In this document: positions 5,820-12,290 of the stretch, one piece after another
How positions within the stretch are numbered: position 1 is the first letter of the stretch
How the letters are laid out: the number at the start of each line of letters is the position of its first letter
Assembly (NCBI GenBank): GCA_036501535.1
Contig: DASYAE010000009.1
Span: 1-12,290 of the forward strand
DNA length: 12,290 bases
Source of the DNA: DASYAE01 sp036501535
GTDB lineage: Bacteria; Actinomycetota; Actinomycetes; Streptomycetales; Catenulisporaceae
Reading direction: 5' to 3'
Notes under the pieces: model-generated
The model's database searches: none
Seen by the model: the letters and a program-made list of their open reading frames with translations, nothing else
What the model was told of the DNA's origin: nothing
Made by a program: the position numbers and the translations under genes

Positions 5820-6845
5820 ATGTCCACACCGACCATCGACCGACGCCGGCACAGTCTGCGCCTCGGGCTCGCCACGACCGTGCTCGGCGCGCTCGGCCTC
5901 GCGTTCGGCGCGGCTGCCACCGCGTCCGCGACGGACGGCAACTCCATCGCGGCGACCGCGGCCGGCCAGCTCGGCGGCACCTGCGGCGAGTACTACGGCT
6001 GCCCCGCACTCGGGGAGTGGTGCGCGGAGTTCTCCAAGTGGGTCTGGGCGCAGAACGGCATCGACGTCTCCGGCCTGGACTCGTTCGCCGCGAGTTTCTA
6101 CGACTACGGCGAGGCCCACGGCACCCTGTCCGGCACTCCGCAGGTCGGCGACGCGGTGGTCTTCGGCTACGACGCCGGCACCGACTACGCCGACCACGTC
6201 GCCATCGTGACCAGCGTGAACTCGGCCAGCCACACGATCGTGTCGGTGGGCGGCAACGAGAACGGCGGGGCCGGGGTCGTCGCCGAAGACGGCCCGTACA
6301 CCTCGACGGTCGGCTCGAGCTCCGGTATGGGCATGCCGATCAGCGCCTACATCGCCCCGGTCGGACTGACCGCGGCCGTTCCCGGACAGCTGGTCGCCAT
6401 CGGCAACGACGGCGGCATCTACCACCAGGTCCGCAACCCCGACGGGACCTGGAGCGGATTCAAGCCCCTGACGGCCTCGGACGGCACCGTCATGAAGGCG
6501 ACCGACGCGTCCATCGCCGGCGATCCGGACGGCTCGTCCCAAGTGGTCGCGATCGGCGGGGACGGTTACGTCTACCACGAGGAGCGCACGGCGAGCGGGG
6601 TCTGGACGGGATTCCAGCCGATAGCCGGCGTGGGCACAGCGAAGATGGCCGCCAAGGCCGTTTCCATCACCGCTGATCCGGATGGGTCGGCCCAGCTGGT
6701 CGCGATCGGCAACGACGGCAACGTCTACCACGAGGAGCGCACCTACTCCGGCAGCTGGACCGGCTTCGAGCCGGTGGCCGGCGTGGGCACTCCGAAGATG
6801 GCCGCCGGCGTGGTCTCCATCGCCAGCGTCCCCGGCGCCGCGTAA
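5820..6845 (+). CDS. Secreted CHAP-domain peptidoglycan hydrolase with propeller-like repeats
   Basis: A 341-residue exported protein. Residues 1-38 are a signal peptide: a basic DRRRHSLRL segment (weakly Tat-like), a hydrophobic core and likely cleavage after ATASA. The CHAP domain (about 42-180) should act as a cysteine amidase or endopeptidase on peptidoglycan. Its nucleophile is Cys68 in EWCAEFSKWVW, its His is His126 in YADHVAIV, and Asn146/Glu147 in SVGGNEN are the likely third residue. Cys54 and Cys60 in GTCGEYYGC may form a disulphide. From residue 189 to the end are three repeats of about 51 residues (QLVAIGNDGNVYHEERT...GSWTGFEPVAG), resembling tectonin/PLL-like propeller blades, probably a glycan- or surface-binding module. 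The start is ATG 5820, with AGGAGG (5808-5813) six bases upstream. It is divergent from the nSTAND gene. Role could be cell-wall remodelling or attack on neighbours. Confidence 0.88.
   Translation: MSTPTIDRRRHSLRLGLATTVLGALGLAFGAAATASATDGNSIAATAAGQLGGTCGEYYGCPALGEWCAEFSKWVWAQNGIDVSGLDSFAASFYDYGEAHGTLSGTPQVGDAVVFGYDAGTDYADHVAIVTSVNSASHTIVSVGGNENGGAGVVAEDGPYTSTVGSSSGMGMPISAYIAPVGLTAAVPGQLVAIGNDGGIYHQVRNPDGTWSGFKPLTASDGTVMKATDASIAGDPDGSSQVVAIGGDGYVYHEERTASGVWTGFQPIAGVGTAKMAAKAVSITADPDGSAQLVAIGNDGNVYHEERTYSGSWTGFEPVAGVGTPKMAAGVVSIASVPGAA
6384..6842 (+). repeat. Three tandem 51-codon propeller-like repeats in the CHAP gene
   Basis: Repeats cover residues 189-240, 241-291 and 292-341. Copies two and three are the closest: a 20-bp block (6570-6589) recurs exactly at 6723-6742, 153 bp away, which is 51 codons. 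The first copy is more diverged (IYHQVRNPDGTWSGF). Each carries the pattern VAIG-x-DG-x-Y-H-x-x-R followed by W-x-GF and a DPDGS-type turn. A closed propeller needs more blades, so the module must be incomplete, multimeric or not a true propeller. Confidence 0.8.
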
Positions 6846-6871
6846 GGCCCGTAAGACAGACATCGAAGGTG

Positions 6872-6906
6872 GGGTGGGCGGCCGTGGGTCACGCGGCCGC
6901 CCGCTC
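6872..6906 (+). terminator. Terminator hairpin after the CHAP gene
   Basis: GGGCGGCCG (6876-6884) pairs perfectly with CGGCCGCCC (6894-6902) around a nine-base loop, and four more pairs including two G-U pairs extend the stem to 6872/6906. It lies about 27 bp after the CHAP stop and ahead of the GH15 promoter. No T-run. Confidence 0.7.
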
Positions 6907-6948
6907 GGCGATCCGCCGCCCCGGATGCGCTTGCGGGCCAATAGTTCC

Positions 6949-6978
6949 TTGACATTATTCAGAAACCGAATTTAGCAT
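6949..6978 (+). promoter_or_regulatory. Strong promoter of the GH15 gene, predicted leaderless
   Basis: A perfect -35 hexamer TTGACA (6949-6954) is followed by an 18-bp spacer and TAGCAT (6973-6978), which fits the actinobacterial TANNNT -10 rule. The -10 ends seven bases before the ATG at 6986, so transcription should start at or next to the A of the start codon. The region (6941-6978) is clearly AT-richer than its surroundings. There is no Shine-Dalgarno sequence before the ATG. Confidence 0.7.
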
Positions 6979-6985
6979 CCGCAGC

Positions 6986-9793
6986 ATGTCGAGCCCCACA
7001 GGACGGCGCCTCGGGCGCCCGAACCTTCTCACGCTGCTCGCGGGCATCGCCCTGACCTCCGCTCTCGCGCTCTCGACGACCGCCGGCGCGGCCTCCCCGG
7101 ACCGGGCGGCGGACCCGGCGCCGGCCGCCAGCACCACGACGCTGCCGTCGACGACCTCGGCGGCCAGCCTCTACGTGTCCAACTGGCAGAACCTCACCGC
7201 GATCTGGAACGCGAGCAAGCTCAACCAGAACGACACCGGGAACTACGGGCCCCGGATCGCCGAGCTGCGCTCGAGCAACCAGTGGTCGACGAACCAGATC
7301 GTGGACTACACCGGCTTCTTCGAGGACGCCACCGACAACGTGAAGTACGACCAGGCCCACGACTTCGCGTCCAGCGCGTACCTCGACGAGAGCGGCACGC
7401 TGAACACCACCTACGGCCAGTACAACGGCTCGAGCACGCCGATCACGATCAAGCGCGACTACGTGATGGTCCCCGATGAGCCGTTCCTCGTCGTGCGGTA
7501 CACCCTGACCAACCCGTCGACGACCAAGGCCTACTCCTGGAAGGTGCTCGACCAGGTCCACCTGAACAACACGTCGTCGAGCACGAACGTCGCGGCGAGC
7601 TACGACTCCACCCGCTCGGCGCTGTTCGGCAACATGACCGCCTCGGGCCAGGACGTGGTGGCCCTCGGCTCGTTCCAGAGCCCCACGGCGTACCAGGCCG
7701 GCAACGACTCCGACTGCACCGCGACCGACACCGGCGCGAGCGCCTGGTGCCAGTTCGACGCCAACGGCACCCTGGACGACAACGCCTCCGAGAGCACGCC
7801 GAACGCGGACCTCGGGTTCCAGAACACGGTGACGGTCGCGGCGAACAGCTCCCAGACGCTCTACTACTACCTGGCGGCCGGCTCGAGCCTGTCGGCGGCC
7901 CAGTCCGCGGCGGACACCGCGCGGGCCCAGACCGGCGCGCACTGGTTCAGCACCACGGCGACCGACTACTCGACCTGGCTCGCCTCCGGCAAGAACGTCT
8001 CGACCGGCGACAGCGGCGTCAACACGGCCTACCTGCGCAACCTGGTCGTGATGAAGAACTCGCAGAACCCGACCAACGGCCTGTTCCCGGCGGCCACCAA
8101 CCCCGGCTCGTACGGGTACAAGGCGTGGATGCGCGACTCGGCCTTCGACGCGATGGCCCTGGACGCCAGCGGCCACTACGCCGAGGCCGCGCTGTTCTGG
8201 GACTGGATGGCCGCGAACCAGTTGAGCAACGGCACCTGGCACACGACCTACGACGAGTGGTCCGGCAGCTACGTCTCGTTCGTCGAGCCCGAATACGACA
8301 GCCTCGGCGAGTTCCTGGTCGGGGTCGAGAAACACTACGCGGACACCGGCAGCGCCTCGTTCCTCGCCGCGATGTGGCCGGCGGTCCAGGCCGCGGCGAA
8401 CTTCATCCAGGGCAACATCGCGAGCAACGGCCTCGGCGCCGCGGACGCGAGCATCTGGGAGGAGTCCGTCCAGTACAACGTGTTCACGCAGGCGTTCTAC
8501 GTGGCCGGCCTGCGCGCGGCGGCGACGCTGGCGCAGCAGGACGAGTCGGCGGCCTCCACGGCCGACGCCTGGAACGGCGCGGCGAGCACGATCCTGTCCG
8601 CGGTGCAGCGCAGCGACACCGCCAGCCCGCCCGGGCTTTACGACGCGAGCGGCGGCTACTACGACCGCGGCATCGCGACCGACGGCACGACCGTCAATTC
8701 CCTGCTCGACTCCTCCTCGCTCGCCCTGGTCGTCTTCGGGGACGTCGACGCCTCCTCGTCGCGGGCAACGGCGATGGCCTCCACGATCGGCACGAACCTG
8801 ACGCACGACACGTACGGCATCGCGCGGTACACGAACGACGACTATTACTACGACAGCCCGTACGACCCGGCCGGCGACGAGGCGCTGGCGGCCGAGCCGG
8901 TCTGGCCGAACATGACCATGTTCGACGCCATGTACGACGTCTTCAGCGGCCAGAGCACGTTGGCGTTCGACCGTTTGCAGTACTACGCGAGCGTGTCGGG
9001 CGTGGGCTACATGCCGCCGGGCGAGGCGGTGGCGTGGCCGACCAGCCAGCCGGTGCTCAGCACCATGTCCGAGCCGCTGACCGCGTCCTCGTTCGTGATG
9101 GCGGCGCTGGCCTACAGCGGGCTCTACGATCCGCGGGTCCAGGCGGCGAACGCGAACGCCGGCGCGTACGCGACGATCAACGTCACCACGACGCCGAGCA
9201 ACGACTGGAGCGAGTGGACGAACATCCCCTACTACACCTATCCGAAGGGCGTGAGCACCTCCGGCTCGGGGATGACCGACATCCGCGACGTCTACATCTG
9301 CAACGACGCGAACAACATCTACGTGCGCGTCGACAACGACTCGGGCTCGTTCTCGGCCTACAACACGACGCCGAGATTCGCTCTGCTGGTCTACGCGCAG
9401 GACTTCAACCATTCGGCCTCGCTGGCGAGCAGTACGACCGGGGAATACGGCCGAACGCTGGACCATCCGATGAACTACCTGGTGGGCCGGTGGAGCGACA
9501 GCAACGCCTTCGCCGACTTCACCGCCGCATCGGGCGGCTGGAGCGCCGGCGCCGGCCTCAGCACGATCGCACCGCAGTGGGACACCACCACCGGCCGGAT
9601 CGAGGCCGCGATCCCGATCTCGGCGCTGGCCAGCGGCGGCTCCGCACCGCTCGGATCGTATTCCTACCTGGATATAGAGCTCGTTTACCAGAATCCCACC
9701 ACCGGGGTCTGGGATGATGACGACCTGGGCGCCGTCCACTACCGGCTGACCGGCTCCGGAACCGCGTGGCTGTACGGCAACACCGCACGCTGA
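6986..9793 (+). CDS. Secreted GH15 glucoamylase/glucodextranase-like enzyme
   Basis: A 935-residue exported enzyme expected to release glucose from the non-reducing ends of alpha-glucans such as starch, dextrin or dextran. Residues 1-36 are a Sec-type signal peptide (GRRLGRP..., then a Leu/Ala core ending TTAGAA). About 57-320 is the beta-sandwich N-domain. About 335-725 is the (alpha/alpha)6 barrel, with the substrate-binding motif YKAWMRDSAFDAM (Trp381, Arg383, Asp384). The likely general acid is Glu492 in SIWEESVQYNVFTQA, and the candidate base is Glu680 in MPPGEAVAWP. Residues about 732-935 form a beta-rich C-domain (DWSEWTNIPYYTYPKG, DVYICNDANNIYVRVDND) like the CBM9/DOMON-type module of glucodextranases. 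The start is ATG 6986, at the predicted transcription start. A ROK regulator gene follows. The low lysine, Ser/Thr/Asn/Gly-rich composition fits an extracellular protein. Exact linkage specificity is not readable from sequence. Confidence 0.88.
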   Translation: MSSPTGRRLGRPNLLTLLAGIALTSALALSTTAGAASPDRAADPAPAASTTTLPSTTSAASLYVSNWQNLTAIWNASKLNQNDTGNYGPRIAELRSSNQWSTNQIVDYTGFFEDATDNVKYDQAHDFASSAYLDESGTLNTTYGQYNGSSTPITIKRDYVMVPDEPFLVVRYTLTNPSTTKAYSWKVLDQVHLNNTSSSTNVAASYDSTRSALFGNMTASGQDVVALGSFQSPTAYQAGNDSDCTATDTGASAWCQFDANGTLDDNASESTPNADLGFQNTVTVAANSSQTLYYYLAAGSSLSAAQSAADTARAQTGAHWFSTTATDYSTWLASGKNVSTGDSGVNTAYLRNLVVMKNSQNPTNGLFPAATNPGSYGYKAWMRDSAFDAMALDASGHYAEAALFWDWMAANQLSNGTWHTTYDEWSGSYVSFVEPEYDSLGEFLVGVEKHYADTGSASFLAAMWPAVQAAANFIQGNIASNGLGAADASIWEESVQYNVFTQAFYVAGLRAAATLAQQDESAASTADAWNGAASTILSAVQRSDTASPPGLYDASGGYYDRGIATDGTTVNSLLDSSSLALVVFGDVDASSSRATAMASTIGTNLTHDTYGIARYTNDDYYYDSPYDPAGDEALAAEPVWPNMTMFDAMYDVFSGQSTLAFDRLQYYASVSGVGYMPPGEAVAWPTSQPVLSTMSEPLTASSFVMAALAYSGLYDPRVQAANANAGAYATINVTTTPSNDWSEWTNIPYYTYPKGVSTSGSGMTDIRDVYICNDANNIYVRVDNDSGSFSAYNTTPRFALLVYAQDFNHSASLASSTTGEYGRTLDHPMNYLVGRWSDSNAFADFTAASGGWSAGAGLSTIAPQWDTTTGRIEAAIPISALASGGSAPLGSYSYLDIELVYQNPTTGVWDDDDLGAVHYRLTGSGTAWLYGNTAR

Positions 9794-9805
9794 CCGGACC
9801 AGCGC

Positions 9806-9848
9806 CCGGCCGTCCCGGCCCGCCGCTCAGGCGGACCGGGACGGCCGG
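9806..9848 (+). terminator. Terminator hairpin after the GH15 gene
   Basis: CCGGCCGTCCCGG (9806-9818) is perfectly complementary to 9836-9848. After one mismatch the stem continues with CCGCC/GGCGG (9820-9824 and 9830-9834) around the loop GCTCA. It begins 12 bp past the GH15 stop codon, so GH15 and the ROK gene are probably separate transcripts. Confidence 0.8.
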
Positions 9849-9917
9849 CGCACCCGGCGTCCGGCCCATCCGACCACCCGGCCATCTGACCACCCAGCAC
9901 CGGATCCGACCGAGACG

Positions 9918-9937
9918 ACGGACAGCAACGGACAGCA
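9918..9937 (+). repeat. Perfect tandem 10-bp repeat before the ROK start
   Basis: ACGGACAGCA occurs twice in direct succession (9918-9927 and 9928-9937), ending one base before the TTG start at 9939. The position suits an operator for autoregulation or an unusual ribosome-binding region (the nearest purine-rich core is only CGGAC). Function is inferred from position only. Confidence 0.6.
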
Positions 9938-9938
9938 C

Positions 9939-11144
9939 TTGAACGCGAAATCGTCCACCGGACGCGACCTCACCCAGACCGCGGTGCTGGCCCTGCTGGG
10001 CCGGTCCGGGCCGATGTCGCGGGCCGACGTGGCCCGGGAGCTCGAGATCAGCCCGCCGACGGTGACGCAGGTGGTGCGCCGCCTGATCGAGCAGGCGATG
10101 GTGCAGGAACTGGACCAGGCGCCCTCGCGCGGCGGACGGCGCGGACAGCTCATCGGGCTGGTCGGCACGGCGGCGCGCGCGGTCGGGGCGAAGGTGGCGG
10201 CGGACCACATCGCGATCGTCGAGGCACGGCTCGACGGCTCGGTGCTCGCCGAGCACGCCCTCCCCTTCGACACGACCGCTCCGGACGCCGCCGGCCGGCT
10301 CGCCTCGGCGCTGCGCCCGTTCGTCGAGGAGCAGGCGGACATCCCCCTGCTCGGGCTCGGCGTCGGCGTGCCGGGCGTGGTGGACAGCCCGGACAGCGGC
10401 CGGGTCCGGGCGCCGACGCTCGGCTGGCGCGACGTGCCGCTGGGGCGGCACCTGCACGGCGCGCTCGGGCTGCCGGTGCTCGTCGAGAACGACGTCAAGG
10501 CACTGACGGTAGCCGAGCAGCTGTTCGGCCGGGGCCGCCGGCACCGCGACTTCCTGGTGCTGACGATCGGCAGCGGCGTGGGGCTCGGCATCGTGGCGGG
10601 CGGCTCGGTCTACCGCGGATCGCGCGGCGGCGCCGGCGAGTTCGGCCACTTCCCGGTCGACCCGCAGGGCCCTGCGTGCGCCTGCGGCAACCGCGGCTGC
10701 CTGGAAACCTTCGTCGGCTCGGCCGGCCTGGTGCGCGCCGCCCGGGCCGCGGGCGTGCTGAGCGCCGGGCAGGACGTCGGCCGGCTCCAGGAACTGGCCG
10801 ACCGCGGCGACCGGCAGGCCCGCGAGGTCTACGCCGACGCGGCGGCGCTGCTGTCCCGAGCCGTCGCCGCACTGATCACGACGCTCGACCCCGAAATCGT
10901 GATCGTGCTCGGCGAGGGCGCCGCCGCCTGGCGGCACTGGGACGCGTCCTTCCGGGCCGGCCTGGTCGGCTCGATCCCGCCGCCGATGTCCGACACCCCG
11001 GTCGAGGTGGAGCCCTGGGACGACTCCGCGTGGGCACAGGGCGCCGCTGCGATCGTGCTGGCCACCCCGCTGGACCTGGCCGGCCTGGCCGGCCGCCAGA
11101 CCGAGCAGGTGCTCGCCCGCTTCCACGGCCAGCCGGTGTCCTGA
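9939..11144 (+). CDS. ROK-family transcriptional regulator
   Basis: A 401-residue cytosolic protein. Residues about 12-60 form a winged helix (TQTAVLALLGRSGPMSRADVARELEIS PPTVTQVVRRL), the usual DNA-binding head of NagC/XylR-type ROK repressors. The rest is the sugar-kinase-fold sensor domain. The zinc site is intact: His237 in EFGHF and CACGNRGC (247-254, Cys247, Cys249, Cys254). The ENDVKA motif with Asp185 and IGSGVGLG are present. The N-terminal ATP-binding motif DxGxT is replaced by GAKVAADHIAIVEARLDG, so sugar-kinase activity is unlikely. The start is TTG at 9939, because no ATG or GTG lies between the upstream terminator and the HTH; the next ATG (codon 26) would cut into the HTH. It follows the GH15 gene and probably controls it in response to a sugar ligand. 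Confidence 0.9.
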   Translation: MNAKSSTGRDLTQTAVLALLGRSGPMSRADVARELEISPPTVTQVVRRLIEQAMVQELDQAPSRGGRRGQLIGLVGTAARAVGAKVAADHIAIVEARLDGSVLAEHALPFDTTAPDAAGRLASALRPFVEEQADIPLLGLGVGVPGVVDSPDSGRVRAPTLGWRDVPLGRHLHGALGLPVLVENDVKALTVAEQLFGRGRRHRDFLVLTIGSGVGLGIVAGGSVYRGSRGGAGEFGHFPVDPQGPACACGNRGCLETFVGSAGLVRAARAAGVLSAGQDVGRLQELADRGDRQAREVYADAAALLSRAVAALITTLDPEIVIVLGEGAAAWRHWDASFRAGLVGSIPPPMSDTPVEVEPWDDSAWAQGAAAIVLATPLDLAGLAGRQTEQVLARFHGQPVS

Positions 11145-11165
11145 GCGCCCGAATCGGCAGCGGCG

Positions 11166-11669
11166 TCACGCGGGCGCGGGGCCGGACTCGATGGCATCGA
11201 TCAGCTTTCGCAGCTCCGAGATGTCCTCCAGGCTCGTCAGGGCGATCTCGGCGCCGCTGTAGATCAATTCGTCGACGGCGTTCGGGCCGGTGGCCACTCC
11301 GACAGCGTGGACACCGGCATCCACAGCGCCCTGCATGTCATGAACCGTGTCGGCGACGACCAGCGTCTTCTCCCTCGGTGTCGGCCGACCGGACGCGTCG
11401 ACCGAACGGCGTCGAGCGGCGTCCATCATGAGGCTCCGCTGCATCAGAGGGTTTCCATACGATCCGTTCGCGATGTCCAGGAACGGGGAGAGGCCGAACG
11501 CGCCGGCCTTGATCGCTGCTATCTCCTTGATGCTGCCGGTGATGACGCTCTGCCGGATCCCCTCGCGCATGGCGAACTCCCGAAGACTCGACAGCGCGCC
11601 GGGAAGCACTCGCCCCTCGCTGGCGAGTTCCTCCCTCTGCTCGCCGTACGCATCGAGGGCGCCACGCAC
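11166..11669 (-). pseudogene. HAD-superfamily phosphatase, 5'-truncated remnant
   Basis: The 167 codons encode only the later two thirds of a haloacid dehalogenase-like hydrolase. Motif II is VITGS (42-46, Thr44), the motif III lysine is in PREKTLVV (Lys101), and motif IV is VADTVHDMQGA (105-115, Asp107 and Asp111). HAVGVATG and the C-terminal LTSLEDISELRKLI are also typical. The nucleophile motif DxDGT and the start of the cap domain, roughly 60-70 residues, are missing. In the same frame a TGA stands two codons before the only possible start (GTG 11667-11669), and there is no ribosome site. The remaining frame is intact, so the loss is recent or the fragment is still made, but it cannot carry out the phosphoaspartate reaction. 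It converges on the ROK gene with a 21-bp gap. Confidence 0.75.
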
Positions 11670-11879
11670 CGATCAGGCAGGGCCTAGGCAAAGTCGCATG
11701 ACGTCCGTTTTCTGGTTATGTGGGCGAGGGGTGGGGCGGGGTCGCGGGTGCTGTCGCACAGGCCGGCGAATGGGATCTGGAGCATCGTCTCGATGGTCTG
11801 CTCTCTCATTTGTGTGGACTCGGGCACCTGCTTCGCGCTTTGAGTGGAGCGCAACCTGACGGCCCGTCATGCTTGACTG
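11670..11879. other. Unassigned ~210-bp segment between HAD remnant and Sel1-like gene
   Basis: No convincing gene. It begins exactly where HAD homology stops, and part of it (11686-11730) is less GC-rich than the neighbours. An 8-bp inverted repeat, GCATGACG (11696-11703) and CGTCATGC (11865-11872), brackets most of it, and a GACGG-C-CCGTC palindrome lies at 11858-11868. A 41-codon minus-strand frame ending at a TAG near 11684 has no supporting ribosome site. It may be a fragment left by an insertion or deletion; I cannot name an element. Confidence 0.4.
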
Positions 11880-12290
11880 ATGAGTTCTGTTCCGACGCCG
11901 CAGGGGTTCGACCCCGACGGCCTGGTGCGCCAGTGGACGCGCGGGGCCGAAGCGGGCGACGCCATAGCCATGGGTCTATCCGCGGCGTATGCGATGAAGC
12001 AGGACTGGGAGGCTGCCGAGCTGTGGGCACGGCGCGTCCTGGACAGCGACCTGAGCACTGCTGGCATGTGGTTGCTCGCAGGGATCCGGGAGCGGCGCGG
12101 GGACGAGGCCGGGGCCCAGGAGTGGAATCGCCGCGCAGAGGAGGCGCAGAGCCGTATGCCCGCGGGGCTCGATTTCGCGCGACTGGTCACTCCGATCGTC
12201 GAGCGCTTCGGTGATGAACCGGATCCGGAGCAGCTGCGCGCCGCCGCGCAGGCCGGCGACATCGTGGCGATGACCGCCCTTGGCATGCCG
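11880..12290 (+). CDS. Sel1/TPR-like repeat protein, N-terminal fragment (runs off window)
   Basis: The frame is open from ATG 11880 to the window end (137 codons, no stop). It encodes helical-hairpin repeats of Sel1/TPR type: residues about 26-53 (GDAIAMGLSAAYAMKQDW), 59-89 (TAGMWLLAGIRERRGDEAG) and the start of another at 121-137 (AAAQAGDIVAMTALGMP). The A-x-x-G-D-x-x-A-M pattern recurring at 24 and 123 is typical of Sel1 units in actinobacterial proteins of unknown function, which usually act as protein-binding scaffolds. The start is fixed by an in-frame TGA two codons upstream (11874-11876); no Shine-Dalgarno is visible, so a weak or leaderless start is possible. No signal peptide. Specific function unknown. 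Confidence 0.7.
   Translation, partial: MSSVPTPQGFDPDGLVRQWTRGAEAGDAIAMGLSAAYAMKQDWEAAELWARRVLDSDLSTAGMWLLAGIRERRGDEAGAQEWNRRAEEAQSRMPAGLDFARLVTPIVERFGDEPDPEQLRAAAQAGDIVAMTALGMP

Noticed and set aside
6959..9739. 926-codon open frame antisense to the GH15 gene
   Set aside because: The translation is Arg/Val/Gly-rich with no recognisable domain, typical of the strand opposite a GC3-rich gene; the plus-strand frame has a signal peptide and GH15 motifs.
11673..11870. Short minus-strand genes upstream of the HAD remnant that could supply its missing N-terminus by frameshift
   Set aside because: None of the frames contains a DxDGT motif or HAD-like sequence, so a simple frameshift does not explain the loss.
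11720..12214. 164-codon plus-strand frame overlapping the Sel1-like gene
   Set aside because: Composition is that of a GC shadow; the frame from 11880 shows coherent Sel1/TPR helix patterns.

Overview
The window is high-GC, GC3-biased DNA with actinobacterial gene families: a CYP105-like P450 N-terminus, an Xre-nSTAND-WD40 protein, a secreted GH15 enzyme and a ROK regulator. It also has Streptomyces-like signals, including TTG and GTG starts and a leaderless promoter. A soil or plant-associated filamentous actinomycete (Streptomycetales or Catenulisporales type) fits. The genus cannot be fixed from the sequence alone.

Left part (1-4149) looks like the tailoring and export edge of a specialised-metabolite locus. 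On the minus strand, in order of transcription, are a SnoaL/NTF2-like small protein (2558 to 2154), a 14-TM DHA2-type MFS exporter (1767 to 295) and the first 73 codons of a cytochrome P450 (from a TTG at 219, running off the window). A membrane acyltransferase-3 protein (2917-4149) is divergent from the SnoaL-like gene. The non-coding DNA here is unusually structured: a 15-bp tandem repeat array and a nested hairpin precede the exporter, a 15-bp hairpin sits between exporter and P450, and a 17-bp palindrome lies in the divergent region.

Middle part (4150-6906): a shared bidirectional terminator hairpin separates the acyltransferase from a convergent Xre-nSTAND NTPase-WD40 gene (5659 to 4223). 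That gene keeps the family's N-terminus and C-terminal tail but has lost nearly all of the propeller. Divergent from it, across a 160-bp region holding three copies of TTGTGCGG (two forming a 13-bp inverted repeat), is a secreted CHAP-domain peptidoglycan hydrolase with three 51-residue propeller-like repeats (5820-6845). The shared, operator-rich intergenic region makes these two genes a candidate regulatory pair.

Right part (6949-11144) is a carbohydrate unit. A secreted glucoamylase/glucodextranase-like GH15 enzyme is transcribed from a strong promoter whose predicted start coincides with the ATG. It is followed by a terminator and a ROK-family repressor-like gene that starts at TTG.

Far right (11166-12290): a HAD-family phosphatase lacks its N-terminal catalytic third and is a 5'-truncated remnant. 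About 210 bp of unassigned DNA follows, then the start of a Sel1/TPR-like protein that continues beyond the window. The break at about 11670 looks like a recombination junction.
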